64,000 nt of DNA from Streptomyces sp. PT12. Lineage in GTDB: Bacteria > Actinomycetota > Actinomycetes > Streptomycetales > Streptomycetaceae. The notes under the pieces were generated by a model, which searched no databases, had not been told where the DNA came from, and was given only the letters and a program-made list of their open reading frames with translations. The stretch spans positions 1 to 64,000 of the forward strand of contig NZ_QEST01000080.1 of assembly GCF_003311645.1 (NCBI RefSeq). Direction: 5' to 3'. The translations under genes and the position numbers were made by a program. Shown here one piece after another: positions 35,046 to 44,106 of the stretch; the first letter of the stretch is position 1, and every line of letters starts with the position of its first letter.

Positions 35046-36266
35046 CTAGGCCACGGGCTCGCGGTACCAGGCGTCCACGACCTCGCCCACGCCGCGCTCG
35101 GTGTCATACGTGTAGACCTCGCGGCCCTCGATGAAGACGCGCAGCGCGCGGCTCATGACGTCGAGCGGGTCGCCCGACCAGATGACCACGTCGCCGTCGA
35201 GGCCGGGGCGTAGCGAGCCCACGCGGTCGTCGAGGCCCAGGATCTCGGCGGGGTTGACGGTGATGGTGCGCAGCGCCTCCGCCCGGTCAAGGCCCTCCTT
35301 GACGCACAGGGTGACCTGGTGGACCAGGAAGTTGATGGGGATGACGGGGTGGTCGGTGGTGATGGCGACCTTGACGCCCGCGCGCGTGAGGATGCCGGGG
35401 TTGGCGAGGGTCCTGTGGCGCAGCTCGACCTTGCTGCGGGTGGTGAAGAGCGGGCCGCTGATGACCGGCACCCCGCGGCGGGCGATCTCGTCGGCCAGCA
35501 GGTGCGCCTCGGTGCCGTGGTTGATGACGACGCGGTAGCCGAACTCGTCGGCCAGGCGCAGCGCGGTGGCGATGTCGTCGGCGCGGTGGGTGTGCTGGCA
35601 CCAGGGCAGCTCGCCCGCCAGGACCTCGGCGATCACCTCGAGGCTCGGGTCGCGGTCGAACGGCTTGCCCTCGGCGGCCGCGTGCTCCCGCTTGACCACG
35701 TAGTCCTGGGCCTTGGTGAACAGGTCGCGGATCACGGCGGCCACGCCCTGGCGGGTGGAGGGCAGCTGCTTCTTCTCGCCGTAGACGCGCTTGGGGTTCT
35801 CGCCCAGGGCGCTCTTGACGCTCACGGGCTCGCGGATCAGCATGTCGTCGACCGTGCGGCCCCAGCACTTGACGGCGACGGTCTGGCCGCCGACGGGGTT
35901 GCCCGAGCCCGGCTTGATGACGGCGCTGGTGACGCCGCCCGCGAGCGCGTCGGCGAAGCCGGTGTCGGCGGGGTTGATCGCGTCGAGGGCGCGCATCCTG
36001 GCGCCGTTGGGGTCGGTCATCTCGTTGGTGTCCTGACCGGCCCAGCCCTCGGCCTCCTCGTGGACCCCGAGGTGCCCATGGGCCTCGACGAACCCGGGCA
36101 GCACCCAGCCGCCCGCCGCGTCCACGACCCGGACCCCTTCGGGCACGGCCACCTCGGCGTCGGGGCCCACGGCGGCCACCTTGCCGTCGATGACGAGCAC
36201 CGTGCCGTTGTCGGTGGGCTCACCGTGCAGGGGAACGACATGACCGGATCTGATCGCAATGTTCAT
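35046..36266 (-). CDS. Imidazolonepropionase-like amidohydrolase
   Basis: A 406-residue metal-dependent hydrolase of the amidohydrolase superfamily. The N-terminal beta sandwich (AVGPDAEVAVPEGVRVVDAA) leads to the metal motif VLPGFVEAHGHLGVHEEA, where the expected His-x-His is seen as HGHLGVH. Further ligands are likely in QHTHRADDI and VVINHGTEAHLL, and the conserved Asp lies in AITTDHPVIP. The substrate is not identifiable; members act on cyclic amides, dipeptides or imidazolones. The ATG is preceded by TAGGTT at 8 nt and no ribosome-binding site, so it is probably leaderless. It is divergent from the dehydratase gene 55 bases away. Confidence 0.88.
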   Translation of the reverse strand: MNIAIRSGHVVPLHGEPTDNGTVLVIDGKVAAVGPDAEVAVPEGVRVVDAAGGWVLPGFVEAHGHLGVHEEAEGWAGQDTNEMTDPNGARMRALDAINPADTGFADALAGGVTSAVIKPGSGNPVGGQTVAVKCWGRTVDDMLIREPVSVKSALGENPKRVYGEKKQLPSTRQGVAAVIRDLFTKAQDYVVKREHAAAEGKPFDRDPSLEVIAEVLAGELPWCQHTHRADDIATALRLADEFGYRVVINHGTEAHLLADEIARRGVPVISGPLFTTRSKVELRHRTLANPGILTRAGVKVAITTDHPVIPINFLVHQVTLCVKEGLDRAEALRTITVNPAEILGLDDRVGSLRPGLDGDVVIWSGDPLDVMSRALRVFIEGREVYTYDTERGVGEVVDAWYREPVA

Positions 36267-36274
36267 GGACGATG

Positions 36275-36280
36275 AACCTA
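36275..36280 (-). promoter_or_regulatory. -10 element of the amidohydrolase gene
   Basis: TAGGTT on the minus strand ends 8 nt before the ATG at 36266, in a 55-bp divergent promoter interval. Confidence 0.45.
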
Positions 36281-36309
36281 TCCCACGCGGGGTCCGGATG
36301 TGACCGGCG

Positions 36310-36315
36310 TACGCT
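36310..36315 (+). promoter_or_regulatory. -10 element of the threonine dehydratase-like gene
   Basis: TACGCT ends 6 nt before the ATG at 36322, predicting a leaderless transcript divergent from the amidohydrolase. Confidence 0.5.
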
Positions 36316-36321
36316 GCGGAA

Positions 36322-37290
36322 ATGATCGGTAGTGGCGATGTGCGCAAGGCCGTTGAACGGGTCGGTGACCAGGTGCGTTCGGTCGCGCTGGCGCCCGCGG
36401 GCGAACGGGTCTGGTTCGCGCTCGAGTTCCTTCAGCACACCGGGTCGTTCAAGGCCAGGGGCGCGCTCAACTTCACGATGGCCGCGGCCGATTCGGGTGC
36501 GATGCCGAGGGCCGGGATCGCGATCGCCTCGGGCGGGAACGCCGGTCTCGCGTGCGCGTGGGCGGCGGGCCAGCGGGGGATCCCGGCGACGGTGTTCGTG
36601 CCCGAGACCGCGCCCCGGGTCAAGGTGGCGCGGCTGCGGGCGCTCGGCGCCGAGGTCAGGCAGGTGGGCCTCGAGTACGCGGAGGCGGCCGACGCGTGCG
36701 CGGCGTTCGTCGCCGAGCGCGGGGCGCTCGCCTCGCACGCCTACGACCACCCGCTGATCGCGGCGGGCGCGGGAACGCTGCTCGATGAGATCGTCGCGGC
36801 GCGGCCCTCGATCACCACGGTGGTGGTGGCTGCGGGCGGCGGCGGCCTGTTCGCGGGGGTGGCCGCGGCGGCGGAAGGACGCGGGGTGCGGGTGGTCGCG
36901 GTGGAGCCCGAGCACTGCCGCGCCCTGAACGCGGGCCTCGCGGCGGGCGGCCCCGTGGATGTCCCGGTCGACTCGGTCGCCGCCGACTCCCTCGGCGCCC
37001 GCCGCGCCTCGGCCGACGCGGTCGCGTGGGCCGCGCGCCCCCACACGCGGTCGGTGCTGGTCCCCGACAAGGCGATCACCGCGGCCAGGCGCGAGCTGTG
37101 GGAGGGCCACCGGATCGCCGTGGAGGCGGGCGCCGCGGCGGCGCGGGCGGCGCTGGCCTCGGGCTCTTACGTCCCCGCGCCCGACGAGGAGGTCTGCGTC
37201 GTGCTGTGCGGCGCCAACACGGACCCGTCCGACCTGGCGGCGGGAGCGGACGCGGCCGCCGGGGACCACCTTCGGGCGCGCGTGCCGTGA
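36322..37290 (+). CDS. Threonine/serine dehydratase-like PLP enzyme (fold type II)
   Basis: A 322-residue cytoplasmic PLP enzyme. The PLP Lys is in QHTGSFKARGALN, the substrate/carboxylate loop is ASGGNAGLACAWAA and the phosphate-binding glycine loop is VVAAGGGGLFAG. There is no C-terminal ACT regulatory domain, so it is of the short, catabolic type, and may deaminate serine or threonine or act on another beta-hydroxy amino acid. The ATG is set by the leaderless -10 at 36310. The stop is followed after 48 bases by the WXG-domain cassette, with which there is no obvious functional link. Confidence 0.88.
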   Translation: MIGSGDVRKAVERVGDQVRSVALAPAGERVWFALEFLQHTGSFKARGALNFTMAAADSGAMPRAGIAIASGGNAGLACAWAAGQRGIPATVFVPETAPRVKVARLRALGAEVRQVGLEYAEAADACAAFVAERGALASHAYDHPLIAAGAGTLLDEIVAARPSITTVVVAAGGGGLFAGVAAAAEGRGVRVVAVEPEHCRALNAGLAAGGPVDVPVDSVAADSLGARRASADAVAWAARPHTRSVLVPDKAITAARRELWEGHRIAVEAGAAAARAALASGSYVPAPDEEVCVVLCGANTDPSDLAAGADAAAGDHLRARVP

Positions 37291-37338
37291 CGTTATCCTG
37301 ACCCCGCGTCACATCGAAGCCCGGGGGTGGGGATGAGC

Positions 37339-37767
37339 ATGAGCGACGAGCCTGATCTGGCGGTCAGCGCCGAGGGGTTGCGCCCGGTGGAGTCGGCGGC
37401 GCGGGACCTGCGCGACCGGCTCCTCGGCGACGGCCTCGCGGCGGAGCCCGAGGGCTACGCGGCGGCAGCGGCGTTACGCGGCGCCGACCTGGCGAGCGGC
37501 GCGGCGATCGTCAGGCTCACCGAGCGGTGGCGGACCCAGGTCCTCCACCTGTGCGAGGACTGCGGCCGCATCTCGGGCCACCTGTCCGAGACGGCCACGG
37601 CGCACGCCGAGTGGGAGACCCGCATCGGCGAGGACGTACGCCGCGCGACGACGGCGGGCTTGGAGAACGTCACCCCCAACCGCGCCCTCCTCGCCCTCGG
37701 CGGCGTCGACACCTCGGACGTCGACACCTCCGACGGCGGCGGCGCGCCCGACGGCGGTGACGCCTGA
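37339..37767 (+). CDS. Small helical protein preceding the WXG-domain protein, unknown function
   Basis: A 142-residue protein I cannot name. It is predicted to be a helical hairpin (residues about 10-100) with ERW near the middle, resembling ESAT-6/WXG100-like secretion partners in pattern only, followed by an acidic Gly/Asp tail (GGVDTSDVDTSDGGG). Three in-frame starts are possible (GTG 37327, ATG 37333, ATG 37339). I prefer 37339, which has GGTGGGG 6 nt upstream. Codon 37474-37476 is an in-frame TTA, so expression may require the developmental bldA tRNA. Its TGA overlaps the next ATG by one base, so the two proteins are probably made together and may interact. Confidence 0.65.
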   Translation: MSDEPDLAVSAEGLRPVESAARDLRDRLLGDGLAAEPEGYAAAAALRGADLASGAAIVRLTERWRTQVLHLCEDCGRISGHLSETATAHAEWETRIGEDVRRATTAGLENVTPNRALLALGGVDTSDVDTSDGGGAPDGGDA

Positions 37768-40169
37768 TGGACTGGCTGCCCGACCCTGGCGACTACTTCG
37801 GCTTCGGACGTTCCTCCTCCGCCGAGCCCACGTTCGCCGGGCTCACCCAGCTCGACCTCGGGGCGCTCGGCGCGCTGGTCGAGCGGTGGGAGACGGTCAG
37901 GACGGACATGGAGGAGATGTCCGTGACCGCCGAGCACGACATGGTGGGCGGGGCCGCCCACGCGGGCTGGCGCGGCGAGAACGCCACGGTGACCCGGGAC
38001 TTCCTCGGGGTGACGGCCGACAGGTTCCGCTTCGCCCACGAGCGGGCGCACACCGTGCACGGCCTCCTCCAGACGTTGCACGACGACCTGACCGGGGTGC
38101 GCCGCGAGCTGCTCCAGCTGAAGGCCACGGCCCTCGAACGCGGCGTCTACATCGACCCCGAGGGCGCGGTCCACCCGGCCGAGCACCGGGAGCTGACCCT
38201 GGAGGGCGTCCGGCTGCGGCAGTTCATGCCGACGGTGCCGTTCGCCGAGGAGCTGCCCCCTGGCACATACGAGGCGATGGTGGCGACCGACGAGGACATC
38301 CGCCGCGTCGTCGACCGCGCCGCCGAGGCGGACCGGCTGGCCGCCCGCGCGCTTCAGCGGCTGGCCGACGAGGACGCGGGAGAGCAGTTCGCCCGCAGCC
38401 CCTACCCCAGCGCCGACGCCGCCCACGCCGCGCTGATCAGGGAGGACGCGACGGCGTTCGTGGAGCTCGCCCAGGACGACGAGCTGTCGGCGACGGACCT
38501 GCGCCGCATGAGCCGCTACCTCGAAGACCACGCGGACGACCCGCGGTTCGCCGCGTTCGTCGTGGACGAGATCGGCATGGCCGAGTACCTGCTGCTCGCC
38601 GACCGGACGGACCGCGCGGCGACGGAGCTCAACAGCGCGGGCGGCCTGGCGGGCGACCTGCGCGCGGGCCTCGGCACGGCGCTGTCCACGTCCCTGGGCG
38701 TCCCTGGCGACATGTCGACCGCTCCCCCTGGCTCCCCCGCGTACGCGCAGTGGCTCCAGACGGGCGAGGGCAGGGACTACACCCGGCGCTACGAGGCGTT
38801 CATCGACGCGGGCGGGAGCCGCCTCCACGGCGAGGCATGGCTCGCCGACGACGACCGGCGCATCGGCTTCGACGTGGCGCTCGACCTGCTCGAGGCGTCG
38901 GACGTCCCGGTGGACGACCAGTTCTTCTTCGAGGCCACGAGGGACCTGATCGCGCTGGAGCGCGACAACCCCGACATCTGGTCCCACGACCGCTTCCCGG
39001 CCCAGCCGGGCGACGAGGGCTACCCGATGGTGGACCCGTGGGACGCGCGGAACGACGTGGTGGACCGCATGCTGGGCGTGGGGGCCCACAGCAACCCCGA
39101 AGCGGTGACGGCGTTCTTCGACCCCGCAGGCCCGGGCGCGGGCCACCTGGAGTACTTCCTGGGGGACGAGAACGGCGCGGGCCGCCGCCTCGACAGCGGC
39201 GACGGCCTGCGCGACATCATCTCCGTCCCTTCCCCCGGCCCGGGCCTGGCGGCGGCCCTGGAAGCGGCGGCCACGGGCCTCCCCCCTGGCGGCGTCCCCC
39301 TCCCTGGAGAGACACACCAGCACACCGAGGCGAACGTGCGGGTGGCCGAGGGGATCTGGAACAACCTGTCGAGGGATTACGAGCCTTCCACGGAGCTCCG
39401 CGAGAACGGCCCCGCGCGCATCGGCGATGGGCAGGTCATGGAATCCCTTCGCCCGGCTCTCGGAGCGATCGCCGCCGACTACATTCCCGATATTCAGCAG
39501 AAACTCTCGGGCCAGCACATCTTCCCATATCAGGAGCCCAGAGCGGATTTCGACGACGAGCACATGGCATCGATGCTGCATGACATCGGCCGGGACCCCG
39601 ATGCCTACTCGGCGATCACCGCCGCCAACAACACCTTCACCTATATCGCAACGGATCTGGCCATCAACGGGGAGATGGAGCATTCCTCCCCGGAGCAACG
39701 TCTGCGAGCCGCTGCCACGGCGAGCGGAAATGTCGCCGGGCTCATGACTGATGCCCGGGTAGAGTCGATAAGCGACAGCCACCTGGCTGCCGACGCCGCC
39801 CATAACGCGACGGTCGACCAGGTGGAGGGGTGGACCAACCGCGTTCTCGCCTCCACCCTCGATGCCGGACTTGAGGGGATTCGCTACGGAGGCCCCGCGC
39901 TTGTACAACTGCGCGAAGTCGCCACCGAATCCATCTTCGGCACCTTCCGGGAGGACAATCAGGTCGCCGCAGAACACCAGGCGACGCGCGAATACGAGAG
40001 TTCGCTGATCCATCACCGGGAAAACGTAGTCCGTGATGCGGTGAAGCAAGCGACGGAGAACGCCCGACCCGCGCTGAGCGATGAACAGATCGTGATTTTC
40101 GAGAACATCACCACCGGTCAGGTCGAAGAGAGCTTCAACGACGGCTCCAACCGGGTCCACCCCAATTGA
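37767..40169 (+). CDS. WXG-domain large protein, DUF6571-like, possible type VII-type or polymorphic effector
   Basis: An 800-residue protein without signal peptide. Residues about 25-125 form a helical hairpin with a Trp-x-Gly turn (AGWRGENATVT, W68 and G70), as in WXG100/LXG proteins exported by type VII-like systems. The middle (about 160-480) is Asp/Glu-rich and ends in a block with ARNDVVDRML, resembling a family of long Streptomyces proteins I recall as DUF6571. The C-terminal 230 residues are helical. Base composition drops in this part: 31 of 60 bases are G/C at 39481-39540 against 43 of 60 at 38461-38520, hinting at a mosaic C-terminus. I recognise no nuclease, ADP-ribosyltransferase or deaminase active site. 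A lipoprotein gene follows after 13 bases. Confidence 0.7.
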   Translation: MDWLPDPGDYFGFGRSSSAEPTFAGLTQLDLGALGALVERWETVRTDMEEMSVTAEHDMVGGAAHAGWRGENATVTRDFLGVTADRFRFAHERAHTVHGLLQTLHDDLTGVRRELLQLKATALERGVYIDPEGAVHPAEHRELTLEGVRLRQFMPTVPFAEELPPGTYEAMVATDEDIRRVVDRAAEADRLAARALQRLADEDAGEQFARSPYPSADAAHAALIREDATAFVELAQDDELSATDLRRMSRYLEDHADDPRFAAFVVDEIGMAEYLLLADRTDRAATELNSAGGLAGDLRAGLGTALSTSLGVPGDMSTAPPGSPAYAQWLQTGEGRDYTRRYEAFIDAGGSRLHGEAWLADDDRRIGFDVALDLLEASDVPVDDQFFFEATRDLIALERDNPDIWSHDRFPAQPGDEGYPMVDPWDARNDVVDRMLGVGAHSNPEAVTAFFDPAGPGAGHLEYFLGDENGAGRRLDSGDGLRDIISVPSPGPGLAAALEAAATGLPPGGVPLPGETHQHTEANVRVAEGIWNNLSRDYEPSTELRENGPARIGDGQVMESLRPALGAIAADYIPDIQQKLSGQHIFPYQEPRADFDDEHMASMLHDIGRDPDAYSAITAANNTFTYIATDLAINGEMEHSSPEQRLRAAATASGNVAGLMTDARVESISDSHLAADAAHNATVDQVEGWTNRVLASTLDAGLEGIRYGGPALVQLREVATESIFGTFREDNQVAAEHQATREYESSLIHHRENVVRDAVKQATENARPALSDEQIVIFENITTGQVEESFNDGSNRVHPN

Positions 40170-40182
40170 GAAGGCGACATCG

Positions 40183-40761
40183 ATGAGGTATGCGTGGGCC
40201 GCGGCGGGCCTGGTCATGGCAATTGCGTGCTCTTCGTGCACCGGGGATTCGGAGGAGGCGACACGCGAGTACAGCATTCCCGATCCCCTGTGCCATCTCC
40301 CCGTCGACGAGGCGCTGATCAGCCCGTTGCTTCCCCCGGGCGAGGAGCTGACCATCGACCCCGAGTTCCCTGAGCCGGTGAGCGGCATCATGGGAAGCAT
40401 CGCTGACTGCGGCCTCGTAGTGGACGGGACTCAGGCTGTCCACCTGAGGGCTACGCCCACGGACAGCGGCGATGGCCCCCCTGGCGTACAGGCGTTCCTC
40501 GACCGCGAGGGCGAGAACCGAACCCTTGCGGATGGGCAGACCTCCGCCGCGGGCGCTGGGGAAGTGGTGGCGTGGAACGACTACGCGGCCATGCACGTGC
40601 CCTGCGCGGCATCCTCGCTCGACTACACCGGCCTCAACTTCTCCATCGAGCTGCGCTGGGCCGAAGGCCAGGACCACCGAGACGCGCTGGCCCAGGCCAT
40701 CGGACCACTCATGGACGCCTTCCTCGCCCGCCAAGGCCCCGGAACGTGCGACACCGCGTAG
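40183..40761 (+). CDS. Putative lipoprotein, third gene of the WXG cassette
   Basis: A 192-residue exported protein. Residues 1-19 form a lipoprotein-type signal (AAAGLVMAIACSSC); Cys16 or Cys19 would be lipidated. The mature part has Cys residues at DPLCHLP, ADCGLV, VPCAASS and GTCDTA, likely paired as disulfides. The fold is not recognised; it resembles the DUF3558-like small lipoproteins of actinobacteria in size and Cys pattern (low confidence). It lies 13 bases after the WXG-domain gene with GAGAAGG upstream, so it is cotranscribed. As an anchored partner, it could be an immunity or receptor protein; that is inference. It ends 9 bases before the convergent pfkA stop. Confidence 0.7.
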   Translation: MRYAWAAAGLVMAIACSSCTGDSEEATREYSIPDPLCHLPVDEALISPLLPPGEELTIDPEFPEPVSGIMGSIADCGLVVDGTQAVHLRATPTDSGDGPPGVQAFLDREGENRTLADGQTSAAGAGEVVAWNDYAAMHVPCAASSLDYTGLNFSIELRWAEGQDHRDALAQAIGPLMDAFLARQGPGTCDTA

Positions 40762-40770
40762 CGCCCCGGA

Positions 40771-41796
40771 TCAGAAGACCGCTTCCGTCTCGTCCATCCT
40801 GTTCTGCGGCACCCGCTTCAGCTCCATCGTCGCCGTCGCCAGCGGCGTCATCACGATCTCCGTGCCGCGCAGCGCCGTCATCATGCCGAAGTCGCCGTTG
40901 TGCGCGGCCTCCACCGCGTGCCAGCCGAAGCGGGTGGCCAGGACGCGGTCGTACGCCGTGGGGGTGCCGCCGCGCTGGATGTGGCCGAGGATCATCGCGC
41001 GGGCCTCCTTGCCCAGGCGGTTCTCCAGCTCGCTCGCGAGCCGCTGCCCGATGCCCGCGAAGCGCTCGTGGCCGTAGGGGTCGATCTCGCCGCGCTCGTA
41101 CGGCATGGAGCCCTCGGCCGGGCGGGCGCCCTCCGCGACGCAGACCACCGCGAACTTCTTGCCGCGCGCGAAGCGCTCCTCGACCATCTTGCACAGGTCG
41201 TCCACCTGGAACGGCCGCTCGGGGATGCAGATGCCGTGCGCGCCGCCCGCCATGCCCGCCTCAAGGGCGATCCAGCCCGCGTGGCGGCCCATGACCTCGA
41301 CGACCATCACCCGCTGGTGCGACTCCGCCGTGGTCTTGAGGCGGTCGATCGCCTCGGTCGCCACACCGACCGCCGTGTCGAAGCCGAAGGTGCGGTCGGT
41401 GGCCGAGATGTCGTTGTCGATCGTCTTCGGCACGCCCACCACAGGGAGGCCCGCATCCGACAGCATCCGGGCCGCGGTCAGCGTGCCCTCGCCGCCGATC
41501 GGGATGAGCGCGTCCAGGCTGAGCTTGCGGCGGAACGCCTCGGCGTTGTCGCACGCCTCACGCAGCCGCGACCGCTCAAGGCGGCTCGAGCCGAGGATGG
41601 TGCCGCCGCGGGCCAGGATGCCGCTGACCTCGTTGATGTCGAGCTCGCGGTACCGCCCTTCGAGCAGGCCCTTGAAGCCGTCCTCGAAGCCGATGACACT
41701 GTCGCCGCGGTCGACCACGGCCCGGTGTACGACGGAGCGGATCACTGCGTTGAGTCCGGGGCAGTCACCGCCCGCGGTAAGGACTCCGATGCGCAT
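40771..41796 (-). CDS. pfkA: 6-phosphofructokinase
   Basis: A 341-residue glycolytic kinase that makes fructose 1,6-bisphosphate. Characteristic blocks are TAGGDCPGLNAVIR, IGGEGTLTAARML, PKTIDNDI (substrate and catalytic Asp region), MGRHAGWIALEA and LGHIQRGGTP. The Gly after GGE favours ATP over pyrophosphate as donor; PPi enzymes of this clade have Asp there. The companion Lys in PKTIDND is common in actinobacterial enzymes. The ATG at 41796 has GGAG about 10 nt upstream. It is divergent from pta-ackA-pyk, a conserved glycolysis/acetate block in streptomycetes. Confidence 0.95.
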   Translation of the reverse strand: MRIGVLTAGGDCPGLNAVIRSVVHRAVVDRGDSVIGFEDGFKGLLEGRYRELDINEVSGILARGGTILGSSRLERSRLREACDNAEAFRRKLSLDALIPIGGEGTLTAARMLSDAGLPVVGVPKTIDNDISATDRTFGFDTAVGVATEAIDRLKTTAESHQRVMVVEVMGRHAGWIALEAGMAGGAHGICIPERPFQVDDLCKMVEERFARGKKFAVVCVAEGARPAEGSMPYERGEIDPYGHERFAGIGQRLASELENRLGKEARAMILGHIQRGGTPTAYDRVLATRFGWHAVEAAHNGDFGMMTALRGTEIVMTPLATATMELKRVPQNRMDETEAVF

Positions 41797-42006
41797 GGCT
41801 GCTGATCTCCTGCTCACTCGTCGGTGCTCGCTCGGGGCCCTAGGAATTCTTCCACGCCCGAGGGGCGCGCTCGAACGGCGCTCGCGAACCCGGCGCGCGC
41901 CCCGCCCCCCACCGTGGGTACGGTCGGTGGGAGGGATGTGGAAGGGATGGTGCCCGCGCAGGCCCACGCCAAGCTTGCGCCGGGACGACGGGGACGGGAC
42001 GGGACT

Positions 42007-44106
42007 GTGACGCGCAGCGTGTATGTGTCCGGCATCGGCCGGGGTGACGGCAGGCAAGTCGTCGAGCTGGGGCTGATGGAGCTGCTGACGCGGCAGGTGG
42101 ACCGGGTCGGGGTGTTCAGACCGCTGGCCCACCATGGGCCCGACCCCGTGTTCGAGCTGCTGCGGGGCCGCTATCGGCTCGGCCAGTCCCCCGAGGGCGC
42201 GCGGGGGCTCGGTTACGCGGAGGCGGCCGAGCTCCAGGCCGCCTCGGGGATGGACGAGTTGGTCACCCGGCTGGTGGACCGTTTCCACGAGGTCGCCGCG
42301 GCCTACGAGGTGGTGCTCGTGCTCGGCACCGACTACGCGGACACGCAGCTGCCCGCGGAGCTGACGCTCAACGCCAGGCTGGCGAACGAGTTCGGCGCGG
42401 CCGTGCTCCCCGTGGTCGCGGGGACGGGCCAGGACGGCGACTCGGTGGTCGCCGAGGTGCGCAACGCCCACCACGCGTTCGCCTCCCTCGGCTGCGAGGT
42501 GATCGCCATGGTCGCCAACCGGGTCTCCGCCGCCGAGGCGCCCGGCACGGTCGAGGCGCTGCGCGGCCACCTGCCGGTACCGGTGTGGGTGCTGCCCGAG
42601 GAGCCCGCGCTGTCCGCGCCCACGGTGGCGCAGGTGGTGTCGGCGCTCGGCGCCGATGTGCTGCTCGGCGACGCGACGGGACTCGGCAGGGATATACGCG
42701 ACTTCGTGTTCGGCGGGGCGATGCTGCCGACGTTTCTGACGGCGCTCACCGAGGGCTGCCTGGTGATCACGCCGGGCGACCGGGCCGACCTCGTGGTGGG
42801 CGCGCTCGCGGCGCACTCGGCGGGCGCGCCGCCGATCGCCGGGGTGCTGCTGACGCTGGGCGAGCGGCCGGGCGAGGAGACGATGGCCCTCGCCGCCAGG
42901 CTCGCCCCCGGCACGCCGGTGCTGTCGACGGCGGGCGGCTCGTTCCGCACGGCGACCGAGCTGTCGGGGATCGAGGGGAAGCTGACGGCCGCGGCGCCGC
43001 GCAAGGCGGAGATCGCGCTCGGCCTCTTCGAGTCGCACGTGGACACCGCCGCGCTCACCGAGCGGGTCTCGCTGGCGCGCGGGGACCGGGTGACGCCGAT
43101 GATGTTCGAGCACCGGCTGATCGAGCGCGCCCGCGCCGACCGGCGCCATGTGGTGCTGCCCGAGGGCGCCGAGGAGCGGGTGCTGCGCGCCGCCGAGGTG
43201 CTGCTGCGGCGCAACGTGTGCGACCTGACGCTGCTGGGCGACGAGACGACCGTGCGGCGCCGCGCGGCCGAACTCGGCCTCGACCTCCCGGCGTTCGACG
43301 AGGGCGGGGCGCTGCGCGTGGTGGACCCCGTGACGTCGCCGCTGCGGGAGCGCTTCGCGGATGTGTACGCGCGGCTGCGCGCGCACCGGGGCGTGAGCCA
43401 CGAGCTGGCGTACGACGTGGTGGCCGACGTGTCGTACTTCGGAACGCTCATGGTGCGCGAGGGCCTGGCCGACGGGATGGTGTCGGGCGCCGCGCACTCG
43501 ACGGCGGCGACGATCCGCCCGGCTTTCGAGGTGATCAGGACGAGCCCGGGGGCGTCGATCGTGTCGTCGGTGTTCTTCATGTGCCTGGCCGACCAGGTGC
43601 TGGTCTACGGCGACTGCGCGGTCAACCCCGACCCGGACGCGGCGCAGCTCGCGGACATCGCGATCCAGTCGGCCGCCACCGCGGCGCACTTCGGCGTCGA
43701 CCCGAGGATCGCGCTGCTCTCGTACTCCACGGGCACCTCGGGCACGGGCGCTGACGTGGACAAGGTGCGGGAGGCGACCGAGCTGGTGCGGCGGCTGCGG
43801 CCCGATCTGCGGGTGGAGGGGCCGATCCAGTACGACGCGGCGGTCGAGCCCTCGGTCGCGGCGACCAAGCTGCCGGACTCCGACGTGGCGGGCCGGGCCA
43901 CGATCCTGATCTTCCCCGACCTCAACACCGGCAACAACACCTACAAGGCCGTCCAGCGCTCCGCGGGCGCGGTGGCGGTCGGCCCGGTGCTCCAGGGGCT
44001 GCGCAAGCCGGTCAACGACCTGTCGCGCGGGGCGCTGGTGCAGGACATCGTCAACACGGTGGCGATCACCGCCGTGCAGGCCCAGCGGCAGGAGGACCGG
44101 GCGTGA
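42007..44106 (+). CDS. pta: Phosphate acetyltransferase
   Basis: A 699-residue enzyme that interconverts acetyl-CoA and acetyl phosphate. The N-terminal region (SVYVSGIGRGDGRQVVELGLME) is the P-loop-NTPase-like/DRTGG regulatory part of long Pta proteins. The catalytic PTA_PTB domain starts near ARADRRHVVLPEGAEERVL and ends with LIFPDLNTGNNTYKAVQR. GTG 42007 is chosen because family similarity begins at TRSVYV and a G-rich ribosome-binding stretch (GGGACGGGA) precedes it; the open frame upstream is low-quality. It overlaps ackA by 4 nt. Confidence 0.95.
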   Translation: MTRSVYVSGIGRGDGRQVVELGLMELLTRQVDRVGVFRPLAHHGPDPVFELLRGRYRLGQSPEGARGLGYAEAAELQAASGMDELVTRLVDRFHEVAAAYEVVLVLGTDYADTQLPAELTLNARLANEFGAAVLPVVAGTGQDGDSVVAEVRNAHHAFASLGCEVIAMVANRVSAAEAPGTVEALRGHLPVPVWVLPEEPALSAPTVAQVVSALGADVLLGDATGLGRDIRDFVFGGAMLPTFLTALTEGCLVITPGDRADLVVGALAAHSAGAPPIAGVLLTLGERPGEETMALAARLAPGTPVLSTAGGSFRTATELSGIEGKLTAAAPRKAEIALGLFESHVDTAALTERVSLARGDRVTPMMFEHRLIERARADRRHVVLPEGAEERVLRAAEVLLRRNVCDLTLLGDETTVRRRAAELGLDLPAFDEGGALRVVDPVTSPLRERFADVYARLRAHRGVSHELAYDVVADVSYFGTLMVREGLADGMVSGAAHSTAATIRPAFEVIRTSPGASIVSSVFFMCLADQVLVYGDCAVNPDPDAAQLADIAIQSAATAAHFGVDPRIALLSYSTGTSGTGADVDKVREATELVRRLRPDLRVEGPIQYDAAVEPSVAATKLPDSDVAGRATILIFPDLNTGNNTYKAVQRSAGAVAVGPVLQGLRKPVNDLSRGALVQDIVNTVAITAVQAQRQEDRA

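Noticed and set aside
37339-40761. Complete type VII secretion locus
   Set aside because: No EccC-type ATPase, EccB, EccD or mycosin gene is in the window; only substrate-like genes are seen.
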